Shown piece by piece: positions 1 to 13,456 of a DNA stretch of 64,000 bases. The translations under genes were made by a program, and so were the position numbers. Source of the stretch: Bactericera cockerelli (Eukaryota > Arthropoda > Insecta > Hemiptera > Triozidae); NCBI GenBank assembly GCA_024516035.1, contig CM044964.1, forward strand, positions 9,887,624-9,951,623. The letters are read 5' to 3'. Below the pieces are notes generated by a model, which saw only the letters and a list, made by a program, of their open reading frames with translations, was not told where the DNA came from and ran no database searches. Numbering within the stretch: the stretch's first letter is position 1; the number at the start of each line of letters is the position of its first letter.

Positions 1-3000
1 ACAATCTTGCTATGTAACTGAATGGGGGACGGGTGACCATCAATCACTGTGTTACATTGGCATAATTTAAACTAGGGTTTTATATTCAAAATAGCGTTTT
101 ACGGGTTGAGTGTATTCTTTATCGACTACACAAAAGTTTTCTCTAGATATTCTTGTTCAATGGAAGGGCTATCAATATGTATAGTTTATAAGTATTCACA
201 GACATTTGTATGAAACATCTTACAAGTTTAGTATAGATTTGCCTTCACACAACGTTAATGCTGATTTTTGGCATTGTTTCAGCTGAATTTCGTATGTTCA
301 ACAATTTTCCAATTAGGTTACGTATCTAAAATGCCCCTGCATTTTCCATTTTTGGAGTTACTAGTGCAATCGCAAGTCTCTTGGTTACATCAACAAGTTA
401 CAGCAGTAAAATTATCTTCATAAAGAATACGAAGATGCTCGTGTAGTTTCGATTCCTCAGACAGATCCACTCAACCAAATTGCTCCATTGGTAGTTTCTG
501 CCATAGAACCTCAGCTTCTTGTCGAATTCAATGGTTGTTATGATCAAACATATGTGTATAATGATGAGATCTCCTAGCAGATTCATGAAATCCTCCTGAT
601 TTGAAAAGATGTTATTTTAATGACTGACATAAAGATTCACTTTCACCCTCATGCTGAAGACTGCAGAGGTTGACCATGGGGTATATATCAGCGGCAGCCA
701 ACCATGCTAGATGAGTGTACTTTAATACCTATACTTACCTGAGTACACTGGTTGCTCGTAAAAGAATGGTAGCGAATGCAGGTGCCTTCATCATACCGCA
801 TTTAAATCTCTTTTATATGTTCTTTCTATACACTCAAAACTATGTTAAACAAATTTTAGCGAGTTTTGTAAACATTCAAAAAGTTTTATATAATTTTCAT
901 TCAACCTTCAAACTGATCCACTTTAAATTAATCAAGAAGATGCTCTAGCTTACCATTGTGTAATTTACACGTGAAATTTATTAATTAAACTGTGCGAATT
1001 TTATTATTCTAGCAAGTTTCTCATTCGGTTGTAACTCCTTAGAATACATGCTCTTCATAACTCATAATTTCTTTATATTTTTTAAAATATTTACATAACT
1101 TTACAGAAACTAGTATACTATTAATCTTAAAGCAGTATCTCTACAAATTACTTCAATATTTATGCAATCCCTTTTGAAATATTCTACTTGTAAAAAATAT
1201 TCTCAGGATTAATATAAGATACCAGGATATGTAATCATAATGAGTATGTATTGTCAAGAAAATTAATTAGACATTCATAAATTTCTTTGTATCACCCAAT
1301 ATGTGCTGAATTTTTAATTAGATGCATTTTTATTTTTCCCAAATGAACGGGAATGTACCTGATATAACCCATATGTTTATTTTCTAGATGGTGTATACAT
1401 TAGCAACTTTGTATAATGTGGAGATTTTACTCTGGGTTTTCTAAACAAGTCTCAAGACAGGTTTTTCAAATTTGATCTAGAAGAATTGAATTTCTGATTT
1501 TAGCTGGAAATATGTACGAGCATTTTTAATGTATATTGGTAAAAATAAAGACTATGGCAATGTGGACATCCTTGATGAGTTAAAGTGAATTCAATTATTT
1601 TTAACTAGTGTTAAAGTCTTTGATTTTTTTTAAAATTAACATAGTCTGCCTGCTTCTTTTAATTTAAAATAAAGTGTTTTTTTCTCTCTTCTCACAAATT
1701 TATGATAAACAATGAATCACTAAAAATAATCAAAAATAATCTCAAAGCATTAGTGTAACATATTCAACTCGTTTTAAAATCAGATAATATAATTATGTAA
1801 ATGTCACAAATTGACAATAGAGATGGAACTTTTTCCCAATGCCTGACAACAGTGATAACTAAAATATCTACTTAAAAAAAATGATAGTTTTTGCAAAGAT
1901 AAAGATGATGCTCGATAGTTCATTGACAGACCCAACCACTCCCGTGTTCTTGAAAACTTTCTGAATGCCAAATTAAAAATTTCTCCACACCAAAATTTCA
2001 AGCAAGATGTCTTTGGTATCTCTGGGATCCAAGGTTGCCTAGGAACTATGAATCATTTTGCTTAAAATATCTCTGAACTACATTCGCATACACATGTATG
2101 TGTGTATATTTTGTAAGCATTCTGGTATTTCATGACATTCTTTTCTCTTAAAGCTTCCTACTTTTCATTGATGATATATGTAGTGAAATGGTACAGAACA
2201 ACACACTTGTGCAAATTGTATGAATACCAAAGTAGTTTCACACAAAAATCGATGTACATTTTAAAAACACAATTTGAAACACTATAAGGTTCAATTTAAA
2301 GAAACAATAAGGTACAACAATTATCATAATTTATTATTGACTATGGTTTCATTAAATTACCAGCGATTTTACTAAGTTCCAGTTTCATTTTATATGATTC
2401 AATGAAAATAACTACATGTCAATAAATAAAGAGAAAAAACCATGGAACTCCAGACAAATACTTTAACGAGTAAGAAATTGAGACATGTCATACCTTGTAC
2501 ACTTATTGATGTTTCCATATGAATGAACTTACAATCTGCTCATTTATAAATTGTTTAACTTCTTTCTATTATTAATCTCATTCGATTTGATTATGTTGTT
2601 ACCGCAGTCAAGACAGTCAAATTGCTTATTAATCAAATCAACTACGATTCCCAGGTTACTTGTCATTGCTACTGGGAGCTGCAGAGTATCAAGTTTCTCA
2701 AAGCTTGTTGAAACAACTCTTTCTGTCATTTCATTTATTGTTTCTATCTGGTTTGATTTCTGAGCTAGGGTTTAATACACTAGAGTCCTTGTGTAAGCCA
2801 GAGTAAATAATTCGTAAGAAAAAACTCGGAAAAAGAGTACCGTGGCTTTAGGTGTGACACATGTAATCTTGAGAAAGTCCAACTATTATTATTTTAATCT
2901 TTATTAGGAGGACACACTTTTTACAGTATAAAATTAAGAAAGAAAAAAAGATAAAATAGTATGAAAAATAAATAAATTAATAAAAGAGAAATTGATATTA

Positions 3001-3002
3001 GT
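1..3002. other. AT-rich intergenic or intronic DNA, no gene seen
   Basis: Only short ORFs below about 80 codons occur on either strand. None shows a recognisable domain or good splice borders, and none continues into a neighbour. The base composition is uniformly AT-rich with A and T runs. I see no supported feature. Confidence 0.6.
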
Positions 3003-3824
3003 GTCCTATCTAAAAGGCGGGGTTATTGCTTGTGGCGATCTCTTCCACTCAACCCTTTTATAGTGTGATCACCCAATCATAGTGTGATCCATCCTACTCA
3101 AGCTGTCAAGTGTTTACTGTTAATTACACATGTACCAAGTATAACGGGAAAACACAGGAAGGCATGAAATTTACATAAATACTGTCGTGACAGTAGATTT
3201 TAAGTAAGAACTTTAAAATTAACAAGCCAGAAAGCCCCAAGCAGGACTTTGTTAACAATGTAACAGGAAAACCATTATCTTTAACGAGATAATTCACAAG
3301 GAAGTCTTTTCTCAAAAACCATCTATTTGTAAGGCACTTAAAATTAAACAAAACAGTACTTGTCGAATTAAGGAAACTATTAGTATTTCATCTAATTTGA
3401 ATAACTGAAATTTGTGTCAATAACCCAACACAAAGAGAATATAAAAGTTGTATGTAATCTTTACTAAAAATAAAGTGGCTGTATGGGCTTATTTTTGGCC
3501 CACTGCCAATCTTCAGAAAAAGAAAGAAAAAATAGAGAATATAATAAAAGACACTGAAGACAGAAGCAATGAGCGGAAATGTACTCTTATCTTCAACTTT
3601 GATTTTAAAGAGCTAGTAAAATTAGTCTTTATCTCTTTGACCTAAAGGTGACTTACAATTTCATTACTGATGTGTCTATTATAGACTTGCAGAAAAATTT
3701 ATGTGTCAATAAAGTTATGTTAACCGTTATCACCTGTTTCCGTGACAGTATGTTACGTTCACTTCTATTAGGAATTGAGCGGAAGGGAAAGCCGTAGGAA
3801 ATAACCCCGCCTTTTTGCTAGGAC
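3003..3824. mobile_element. TIR-bounded non-autonomous DNA element
   Basis: The left end (GTCCTATCTAAAAGGCGGGG) and the reverse complement of the right end (GTCCTAGCAAAAAGGCGGGG) match. The similarity runs on imperfectly for about 50 bases on each side, through TTATT and into CTTCC-CTCAA. The roughly 770 bases between have no transposase ORF. This is the structure of a MITE or an internally deleted DNA transposon. The superfamily is not assigned, because I could not fix a convincing target-site duplication. Confidence 0.6.
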
Positions 3825-4444
3825 AAATATTTTTTTCTTTTATACTTTTTCTCCAATTTCCTATATTGTTTTTATTTTTTTTTTCTAATTATGTACGGTA
3901 CTATTAAAATGTTTCATAATAAAAATGTTCCTACTCAAGTTAACAGACCAAACTCCTTCAGGCTGTGGTCTGCTAAATGGAACTAAGAAGTATGTCAATT
4001 ATAGACAATAGTGTACTTACCTCTTTGTCCATGTTCCGTATTGCTTCACATTATCCACGCTTGACGCTTGCTGTTCACACCGCTATCCATATGGTAATAA
4101 TACGGCAGTGATAACTCGTCATGGCGATAATAATATATGGAGTAAATCGTTTTGGTATAATATTGTGGTCATAATGCGTTCTATTAATGTCATTCATTGG
4201 ATCATCCATATTATCCGGTGATTATTCGCTTGTTAGCATGTCGGAATGATTCTCTATTTGTTTAATGTGCGATATACAGGCAGGCTACTTACTTTCCGTG
4301 TCCAAGATGATTATCATGGCATAAGAAAGATTTTTGAACCACCCTGGACGCTAAGTAGAAATGTTTTGGTCTCCTTCCATGTCTTCAGATGCATAGCACA
4401 TAGGAAGTATTTGGTAGTCAAATGATATTGCGTTTTTTAGTTAA

Positions 4445-4736
4445 CACTTTGAGCCCATGAATACCATATATGACCCTCAGCTGACATTTCACAAAGGACA
4501 TGAGTACCATGTATGACCCTCACCCAAAATTTCACTGTAGACTTGTGTACTCTATATGGTATTCACGACCTTCCTTTACTTTGAAGACATGAGTACTCCC
4601 TATGGTATTCGTTTCCATGTGTTTCTCATAGGGAATAGGTTCTAGTGGTCCTTGAGAGCAATGTATGAGTGTTGGGTTTCTCAAATTTGTGGTCCCTCGT
4701 GCTCACTCGCTGATCCCAGCTCTGGGGCTCAAAGTG
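4445..4736. mobile_element. Short MITE flanked by TTAA (piggyBac-type target)
   Basis: TTAA at 4441-4444 and 4737-4740 flanks a 292-bp unit. The unit has perfect 12-bp terminal inverted repeats, CACTTTGAGCCC and GGGCTCAAAGTG. Inside are imperfect repeats around 'catgagtaccatgtatgacc'. There is no coding capacity. TTAA duplication is the hallmark of the piggyBac superfamily; assignment beyond that is inference. Confidence 0.65.
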
Positions 4737-4789
4737 TTAAGATTAAGTGCATCCAAATCCGTTAATGTTGCTGTCGTGTTTAGTAAGCC

Positions 4790-4895
4790 TTTTTTGGGGT
4801 TTATTGTCGCTTTTAACTGCATGGTCATATCACGACGGGGCTTTTACCTCTCATTCGTTGGAAACTCACAAACCAGCTACTCTCTTGTTAGTCTT
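4790..4895 (-). repeat. Partial 5S-SINE tail
   Basis: The sequence around 'catggtcatatcacgacgggg' and 'ggaaactcacaaacc' matches the non-5S body of the element at 28684-28941. The 5S-derived head is missing here. Confidence 0.55.
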
Positions 4896-4962
4896 GTTGA
4901 AAAAAAAATTGTGATGTGATTTACTTCCAAGCAATTGTGAGTTATTTAATATTTATCTTATT

Positions 4963-5214
4963 GTAGTCAGCGTTGCCGAGTAAGTTAACGCGCTAGGCAT
5001 TGCACACATGGGACCTGGGTTCGATCCCCAGCGGATTAGGATTTTTTCTGCTCTACACTTGGATGTTCCACTGATACCTCGTGAGGAAAAATGAGTAGTT
5101 ACTTGTATGAGTAACGACCAGTGGCAGCATTACCAGAGTAAAAAGAAATTAATGTAACAGCTATCCACAAAAATTGCGAAGAGGCCTTTTGCTTTACCAC
5201 AAATAAAATCATAC
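4963..5214 (+). mobile_element. tRNA-derived SINE, family R2, full copy
   Basis: A tRNA-like head has an A-box region (GAGTAAGTTAACGCGCTAG) and a B box (GGTTCGATCCC). It is followed by a body with 'cacttggatgttcc' and 'gagtaacgaccagtggcagc'. The element is flanked by a 14-bp direct repeat, ATATTTATCTTATT, at 4949-4962 and 5215-5228, showing retrotransposition. A minus-strand relative lies at 50700-50997 and a plus-strand one near 40790. Confidence 0.8.
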
Positions 5215-5572
5215 ATATTTATCTTATTCTTGTGTTTAAAAAAAAATATATAACCTAATAATCTTATCTTCCTAATTTAACTGTACAAGCCCACTGTGAT
5301 ATCAGGGTTTATAAAATTACCACTTAATATCGGATTATAATGTAGTCGCAAAATGCGACTTTCCATTTGATTCATTTAAGAGCTTGAATAAATTGGATCT
5401 AAGTTTCAATTTCTGTTAAATATGTCATTAAAATAAAAACTCAAACCATTACAATTAAGGTATTTTATTCATTCAGTTAATACAATCCAAAAGAGATGAC
5501 AAAAAAACTTGAACGTTATACAATGAATATGAAGGAACTTACTTTTTGGAATTAAAAAGTGAAATTCTAAGT

Positions 5573-5819
5573 TATTTATTTTATTTATTTATTTATTTAT
5601 AATGGGTGAATAACCCTATTAGAGGGTTAATTTACAATATTATATTTTAAAGAGAAAAACATCGAAATATTTTAAACAAATTATTAGAAGGGGAAAAAAG
5701 GACCTAGGGTTACATGATATTATAATAGTAATTTAAAAATGAAAGATAAACACTTGGTACCTACTTTAAGGAAATATATATATATTATCTTATGAACAAT
5801 AACTTGATAATGTAGTGTG
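5573..5819 (-). mobile_element. 3' UTR and (TAAA)n tail of the LINE at 5.8-8.3 kb
   Basis: On the minus strand the non-coding 3' region follows the pol stop. It contains AACCCTCTAATAGGGTTA, a small hairpin-like palindrome. It ends in a run of TAAA units at about 5573-5601, the microsatellite tail typical of several non-LTR clades. Confidence 0.65.
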
Positions 5820-8338
5820 CTAAATGTAACCTATATAATATTCCCTACCTATTGCTTTTAATAGTTGGGAATAATCCATGGCTAAGTCTAGTTTTTCATA
5901 TTTATTGTTAAATGTTGTTAGTATGTAGTTCAGTGATGACGTGTATTTAGTATTACATGTAATATGAAATATTTTGTAATTATTGTTTCTTAGTGTTGGT
6001 TTAGGAATATTTATTTTTATGTTTGATAAAATTTCAGGACAGTCAATTTTATTATTGAATAATTTATGTAGGTAAATTACCATCTGTCCTTCTCGTCTTT
6101 CTTCTAAAGTCTGTATGTTAAGTTGTTCAATCAGTTGTTTGTAGGCTATTCCATTTGGGTAAGTAGGATAAAATTTAAATTCTAAGAAAAATAAGTATTG
6201 TATAAGTCTTTTTTGTACTTTTTCAATTTCCTTTATCCAAATTTTGGTACGGGGGCACCATACTATCGCACAATATTCTAATTTTGAGCGAACTAATGAG
6301 TTATATAACATAATAAGAGTGTCTAGGTCCTGGATTTGTGGTGCATTTCTCTTTATTAATCCTATTCGTTTGAAGCAGTTACTGATTGTAGTTTGTATAT
6401 GTGTTTGAAATTCTCCGTTCGATTGAAATATAACGCCCAAGTCTTTTTTCTCTGTTATTTGTTTTAATGGTTTCTCAGCGAGATAGTATTGATGTGGATA
6501 GTTGGTTTTACCTCTACAATATTGTAATTGTTCGCATTTCGCAATGTTAAATTGTAATCCGTTTTCTGTAACCCAATTATATGCACTATTTATATCTTCT
6601 TGTAATTTATTGCAGTCTTCTTTGTTTTTAATGGTCATAAAGATTTTCAGGTCATCTGCAAATATTAGCGCTTCAGAATGTTTTAGTTTTGACACTATTC
6701 CATTCATTATGAGAATAGCAAACAGACTAGATATTTTACTACCCTGCGGAAAGCCTGATGTTGGTGTTATAGTTTGTGAGAGAGCATCTCCGTAACGAAT
6801 TTGTATTATTCTGTCGGTAAGATACGATTTAAAAATGTTTGACTGTGATCGGTGAAACCAAAGTTGTTCATGTTTTTTAGTAAAATATCAAAGTCAACTT
6901 GGTCGAAAAACTTGGATATATCTGTATATACTGTATCTAATTGTTCTTTTTTATTGAATGCCTCTTTTATTTTCATATCCATTAGTAGTAGGTTACTTTC
7001 TGTTGATCGTTTTTTAAAGAAGCCGTGTTGTTGTGTTGTTATGTTTTGCATAATGTCTTTATGGATTTTGTTGTAAATTACATTTTCAAATACTTTTGCG
7101 ATTGAATTCAATGTTGTTATAGGTCTATAGTTCTGCATCATTTGCAAATTACCTGTTTTGGGCACAGGTGTTATAATAGATGTTTTCAGTATTTTGGGGA
7201 AGGAACAATTTTTTATTGATGTATTGAATAAATAATTTAGTTCGGGTGTTATGATTTTTTGCATATTTTTTATTATTTTGGGGTGTATATGGTCTGGTCC
7301 AGGTCCTTTATTTGTTGGTAAATTTTTTATTGATTGTTGGATTTCTTTATTAGTAACATTTGATATATGGATATGTACATTTGATGTTGAGACTGTGTGT
7401 CCTGTTTGTGCGTAATGAGTATTTATTCTTTGATAAACAGAACCAAAATACTTCGCAAATCCATCAGCTATTGTTGTTTCATCCGATGTGAGTGCGTCAT
7501 CTATTATAAAAGACCTTGGAGTGTAAAACTTTCTTTTGCTTTTAATATAATTCCAAAACTTTTTGGGGTCCTTCTTTAAGTCTTTGACTGTGTTTTGTAT
7601 GTATTTTTCGTATTCTTTTTGTACGCTTGTTCGGAATGATTTTAACGTTTGTGCTTTTCTGTCTTCGTGTTTTTTTGTATATACTAGTTTTCGTTTATCT
7701 CTCTTCTGTTTTTTGTATAGTTTTATTGTGTATTTAGACCACCATTGTGGATATTGTATTTTATGTGTTTTTTGTTGTGGTATATGTTTGTTAAGGATAG
7801 TGTATAATTGCTCATAGAAAATTTGGAATGTTTCTTCAGTGTTATTTGTTTCATATAATTTGGACCAATTTATTTTAAGGTAATCTTCTTGTATATTTAT
7901 CCAGTTTGCTTTGTTTATATTGTAATTGCGCTTGGGAATCAAGTTCTTTTTTAGACTCAAATTTGGTTTATGTAATGTGATTTTGATAGGTGGGTGATAT
8001 GGATCAGGATCTACTATACCTATTTCTTGATCTATTTGTAATTTATTTATTATTGTTTTTTCACAGAGTACAAGATCTAGTGTTTTACCTAATTTATTCT
8101 GAATGTTATTAATACTTGTGAGATTATTTACGTTCAATAATTTATTTAGTTCTATACAACATTTATTTTTACTTTTCAGGAGATCGGTTTGACTACAGTT
8201 AATTTCATTAATGTTGAAGTCACCTACTATGAGAGTTTTCATATTAGGGTCAACTTTATGACTATCAATTAATTTAGAAAAACTTTTTAAGTGTTCTAAT
8301 TTCATTGGCGGAGGAAAATAAATGACACATAAGTTCAT
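5820..8338 (-). pseudogene. Non-LTR retrotransposon (Jockey-like) pol, 5'-truncated and frameshifted
   Basis: The minus strand encodes the end of an APE-type endonuclease followed by a reverse transcriptase. The first ORF (8338-6806, 510 codons) starts inside the endonuclease, with a VGDFN motif near residue 40. It runs into RT motifs NYRPITTLNSIAKVFE and TDISKFFDQVDF. The second ORF (6707-5820, 295 codons) has the catalytic FADD box and the LEYC..VWCP C-terminal region of LINE pol. The two are separated by a single-base frameshift at a T run (A5 at 6831-6835 on the plus strand). In the other frame the expected fingers and palm residues continue between them. The first ~200 endonuclease residues and ORF1 are absent, consistent with 5' truncation at insertion. 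The copy is dead. The Jockey-like assignment rests on motif flavour and the tail, not on a phylogeny. Confidence 0.85.
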
Positions 8339-10114
8339 TTTAAAAGGTTGTGAAATTTATATAAAATCATGCATACTTTGAATACGAAGAAGTATACTAA
8401 AATTTCTGTAGTACCTAATTACGAACGCAGAAATTTTACTCTAAAATGTACATAATATGTATTTATTTGTTGTATATTCTTGCCCACAACTGGTTTATTT
8501 AGTACTGCTAACGTTTAGTGTATCAAATTCATTGTATGTTCCATGTCAAATTGCATATCCGTATGCAAATTAGATAGATAAGCATATTATATACTCATAC
8601 TACTGCAGTATACTTTTACAGATAATGTAACCCTTCTAATCTTAAAAACTCACGTCAATCCATACCTATACCAACATAAATTAAAAAGTCACCATTATCC
8701 ATAAGAAGCTGACCCTACGAAGATGGAACGGGGATGCCTCATTTTTGTATGTATCGGGGATGCCTCATTTTTGTATGTATCGGGGATGCCTCATATTGCC
8801 TCATCATAAAAATACTGTTCTTATTTTATGATTAATGAGTTTGTTAATATTAATATAAATATTTGGGGAAAAGCCTATCTATAAACAAGATATAGTAAAG
8901 TAAGCAGATTAGGAAAACTCATCAAGAAAGAACTTCACTGATCACTGATGAAAAGTAATTTCAGTCTAGTTAAACGTCTGAGAAAGGGCTAAGAAATCAA
9001 AACACAAATTTCTGGGGTGGTCCATATCCAATAAGATAAAAAAATATTTGATAAAGAGCCCATTCTATAAGACCCAAAGAAAACTAATGGAAGAGTGTAG
9101 ATATGGATAAGTCTCAAGTCATCAATAACGAGATAACGAAGATCTATGATTAGCTAAAACTTTGGCCTGCTGAGTGATGACTGCTTGTATTTGGTCAAAG
9201 CGAAGATGTTACAGAATCCTAAATCACAAATATGTTGAAAGGGAAATAAGATAAAAAAATATCAAAGGCAAATCCAAGACAATCGCGCCTTCTATATCTA
9301 AAACAATAGGTTTGCACAGTAATGCTTACAGATTTTCAGTTGATATTATGATGATAAACATCATTGAAATTTTGTTTATTATACTCCATTAAAAATTAAA
9401 ACTCTTCGTTAATGATGTGTTTGATCAAATATACAGATTATCGACAAAATCATGAATGAATAAATGCACCAATTAATCAAATTGTAGTAAAACATGTAAA
9501 TAAAGTTAGTACACAATTAACATTGAATATTCAGTATACAGTGTGAAATTTTGTTGAAAAAAAAATCTCTAGCTAATTTGAAGCTTTTCAATCTTTTAAT
9601 GATGTGGGAATGTAAATAGAGCTTGTCAAAGATTTTTCACGTAAGATCATAAAATAATAATATTCAAGAATTTCAATAGTAGTTACTACTGGCAAAGGCT
9701 CATCGAAAGATCTGTCAGATACTCTGTATACACAAAATCCCTTTATTGTACCAAAATTCGTTTCAAATGCAGTTCTAGTATAAGCCTTTCTATACAAAAA
9801 TTAGAAGCCAAACAGAAGGGCATGTATGAAACTAAAAATCTTAGAAATTTTTCCAGTATCCACCCTGTACAGTACTATAGCTCCTACTACCTGCAAGATT
9901 ACTGAGGTACACAGTGAACTGATATCAAGTACAGATTTACAAGCGTATTAATTAGAACCACATTAAGTTTACTGTCTCAATCATGAGAAAGTTGGTTTTA
10001 TAAATGAGTATATGCAGGCTGTGTGTGTTCAATCTTTACTTTTAAAACAAAAAGTCTGTGGAATAAATACTCACTAAATTATTGATAAACAGGAGGTTAT
10101 GAAACATCCAGAAA
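8339..10114. other. No gene seen; AT-rich with a 26-bp tandem repeat
   Basis: No ORF in this stretch has a recognisable domain or convincing splice junctions. The only structure noted is the short tandem array at 8729-8797. Confidence 0.5.
8729..8797. repeat. 26-bp tandem repeat, about 2.7 copies
   Basis: The unit CGGGGATGCCTCATTTTTGT plus ATGTAT begins at 8729 and 8755. It then occurs as a partial third copy from 8781. Confidence 0.9.
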
Positions 10115-10212
10115 TATGAAAAAAATTAAAGTTGGAACAAAAAATATTTTTTTTACAAAAACGAACACAATATTTCCGATTTCTAATATTAGAAATTTCT
10201 CTGAAGTAAAAA
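10115..10212. repeat. Interspersed repeat with palindromic core (copy 1)
   Basis: About 95 bp are nearly the same as 60686-60782. Both contain 'acaaaaacgaacacaat' and the perfect 16-bp palindrome TTTCTAATATTAGAAA. The two copies lie in unrelated surroundings, so this is a dispersed repeat, perhaps one end of a DNA element. Confidence 0.7.
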
Positions 10213-10945
10213 GATAACCTGCGAAACTTACAAATGTCCAAACTTGTCCCCAACCTTTGTTGCAAAGTAAATAGTAAGATACAATTTTGACTGTACTCCA
10301 ATCAAACTATTTATTTCACCTTTGAAATAGTAGATTGAGTAGATGCAAATCTATGACGATGACCTGTTTTACGACCTATATACGCTTTTGTACAGCCATT
10401 GAAAGCTGTTTTGACCTGTCTAGAGACGCCTTTTAATAATAAAATGTGTGTCTACATTGATGATAATATCATCTTTGCACTTGAATAAACGTAGAAATTG
10501 CATTGAGCTCTTTTCCTTTGATTGCAAATCTAAACACACCATAAAGTTGCAGGCATCCTCAATAGTAGAAATAGTCACTGTGGCATTCCAGCAACCTAAG
10601 AGATTGTTTTCTATCAGTGGCGTCAAGATATTCTATGACTAAGCTCCGTATGTTAGGTTATGGTTTTTGGAGTGGTTGTTTTAGTATAACTATTTGTTTT
10701 TATATTATTTTTTTAACTTTAGGTATCATTTGTACTAAAACAGTAATTCAATTAAATTTATATTTCATTAATATTTTATTTATAGGGAAAAATGTTAATT
10801 TTGTTAAGTTAACACAGGGTACGGCCGTTTACTGTAAAAAAAAATGTCATTCAAGACTATTATTTCTTTACTTAACTATTAGTGGGGCTAGACGAATTGC
10901 ATTCTGTTAATCATTGCCACAAAATCTTAGTCGCTGCATCCATCC

Positions 10946-11242
10946 ATTTTTTTTAAAGATGAGTGTTTCACAGGCTTTTTTTTCGTAACCATGAAACAGG
11001 AGCTACTGTAGACGCTTGTGGTCTGTATTGTAGCCTGCCCATCCCGTAGTGTGCCTCCCCTCTGATGGGCGAGAAGTGACACAATACTTCCCATTTAGGT
11101 GCTGGGTCAACACGAGCGCACCGGAAGGTATCTCTTACAAACAACTGTTACCAAATTTTTAATACAAATTTTTGTCGACGCTGGGGTTCGAACCCGGGAC
11201 CTTCCGCATGGCCAGCGAGTGCTTAACCATGAGTATTCGTGC
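10946..11242 (-). mobile_element. tRNA-derived SINE, family R1, full copy
   Basis: Read on the minus strand it has a tRNA-like head (TGGTTAAGCACTCGCTGG, then B box GGTTCGAACCC) and a ~200-bp body. It ends in an A/T-rich tail. A 13-bp near-perfect target-site duplication, GCTGCATYCATCC, lies at 10933-10945 and 11243-11255. Other copies in this window lie at 53371, 59350, 62361 and (partial) 50185. Confidence 0.85.
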
Positions 11243-11742
11243 GCTGCATTCATCCTTTTCAACATTTCTCTAGAATAAAATCAACAAGTTGGACATGCAA
11301 TTTATAACGTAATTTACAATGTGCTCTGAAAATTAGTTTAGATGACAATGAATCCTAGTTTCATGTTATTATTACAAATTTCTCTAGCTTTAAACAATAT
11401 CCTAAACCAAAGAACTACTTGTGGTTGTAATTGACTTTATGGGATTTTAAAAAGCATATCCACCACTGTGCCAATGCCGTCTCTTTGAGAGATCATAGGA
11501 CAGACCGGTCTCGTGACATTGACCGCGAGAACTCAATAACGAGAATCTTCACTATCTTCCGTCCTTACCGATTCTTTTTATACTTGATCTTGGCTCTTTA
11601 TTAAACTTTGTATATACAATGAATAAGTAATTATCAATTATTTTTTATCAGCTGAAACCCAATTGCACCTCGTTGCAAGAAAATGGAAATTCCCATACCA
11701 ATGCTACATTTGTAATTTATTTTTAATGTCTCTTTCAACTTT

Positions 11743-11942
11743 CAACTACATGGTCATATCCCGACGGGGGTTCTACTCTCCATGCGCAGGAAACTCACAA
11801 GCCTGCTGCTAAACGTTAACCTCGCCCAACATGGGTTGGGTCGCAATGCCAGCATCACAAAGTCTTCACCTCACTGGACGTTGCTTAACTTTAGTGATAC
11901 TACGAGAATCGGTGCATTCACATGCCATGGACACCGACTAAA
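11743..11942 (-). mobile_element. 5S rRNA-derived SINE (SINE3-like), diverged copy
   Basis: On the minus strand the head reads like a 5S rRNA gene. It has ATGGCATGTGAATGCACCG, then CTAAAGTTAAGCAACGTC, the region of the internal promoter. The body then matches the element at 28684-28941 ('ggaaactcacaagcc', 'catggtcatatcccgacggg'). Confidence 0.7.
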
Positions 11943-11959
11943 TTATTTTAATAATTATG

Positions 11960-12889
11960 AAAACACGACTTCTGAACTTGTGAAAGACTTCTAACCCAGA
12001 AGTCTGACGAAAAACTCGAACCGTGTCTCTTGATGGTTTGTTCCAGTACCTACTCTGCTACTCTCATGACCTTTGACAGTGAAAGTTAATTCAAAGTTAA
12101 TTTAAACTAAATGATAGGATGCCGTCCAGTGTCTATCTCCATCGCACGTGTATTAGTGCAATTTCTCATAGAGCAATGAGTGGATCATAGATCTCCTCGC
12201 TATAGTGAATTATTAATCACGTCTCTATGATTCATAAGCTGGACGGTGAACTTGGTTTCATTACCATTCTCTACGCTTATAATCATTTCAGCTTATATTT
12301 ATGTATGTAGTGAGTTTATGTATAATTAATTTCGTTTTAATAAATACAATTCATGTGGACTCTGGCGTAAAATGTGCCACAACAAACCATTCTGAAACAT
12401 GTTGTTGAACAATGGCTACCCCAAGATGTTTTTGGAAAAGGCAAAGTGAAAGAACAAGACAGGTGGACATTTGATGGGTATTTTTCTTTTGGATAATTTT
12501 TTTTTTCCAGGTATTTCCAAATACGTCACATTCGTGAAAGAAAAATGCGTTTCGGTACTTTTAAAAATAAACAATGGACTTAACCTACAAAAGAACTGGA
12601 AGCAAGAATTTTCTACTTCCATTTTGGTTAACCAAACTGGAAGAAGGAAGAGGAAAAATTTCCTCTTCCAAAAGGAAAATGACTTGCTTCCAGTTTGGTT
12701 CATTTTATTGCAATTGCATACACTTTGGCTAGAAAGAAAAATAGAATAGAATAGAATAGAACATACCTTGTTTATACTTCCGAGGTAAGACTGAAAAGTC
12801 CCTTTACTCCAGCAGTCACGGCTTTGATAAGGCTTTGATATCATCTTTTTTTCTCTCAAAAACAATCCCAATGTCTCCTCTCGTTCCAG
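11960..12889. other. No gene seen; contains inverted purine-rich segments
   Basis: A cluster of inverted repeats occurs at 12594-12702. GGAAGAGGAAA..TTTCCTCTTCC is a near-perfect palindrome, and ACTGGAAGCAAG recurs inverted at its edges. This resembles a short foldback element. No coding sequence is supported before the acceptor at 12889/12890. Confidence 0.4.
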
Positions 12890-13420
12890 ACAAGCAAATG
12901 TTCAAGCACAAGCTGATGAGCTCTCTGCTCGCCCTGATGATGGTTATCAAAATGATCAAGATGAAGCTCTGGTTCGTCCTGCCTCTCCTGGTGGGGGTAG
13001 GGGCGGCGAAGAAGATCCTGCTCAAGGTTCTGCTCTTCCTGTTTCCGGCCCTGGCCCATCTCTTCAAACTCTGCAGCTACTACCACCACCACGCCACGAG
13101 GCTGCATCTGCATCATCACAAGGTGAGTCCGTGGTAAACAACCAGTCTTTATTGAAAATAAATGTCTGGCTGGGGGACGTTAAACAGGGAGAAGACCAGT
13201 GTCTCGCTAGAGGACTATAAACAGAGAACAGACTAGCCAACCCTTACAAGCCAGGCTAGCTTGCAGTTTCCTAAGGGTTTAATGGCTTGTACAGAAAAGT
13301 CCAAGTCCTCATGATGGTTGATCGCACATAGAAATATGTGGTTCAGGACGAGCCAACTTAGAAATAAAGTTGGCTGGAGAACATCACTCACGCCTCCAGC
13401 TGTAGCCAAGCTAGCTGGCT

Positions 13421-13456
<36 letters not shown>

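Noticed and set aside
12816..13119. Minus-strand Gln/Glu-rich ORFs opposite His-rich exon A
   Set aside because: The plus strand has matching splice sites and continues in phase into exon B.
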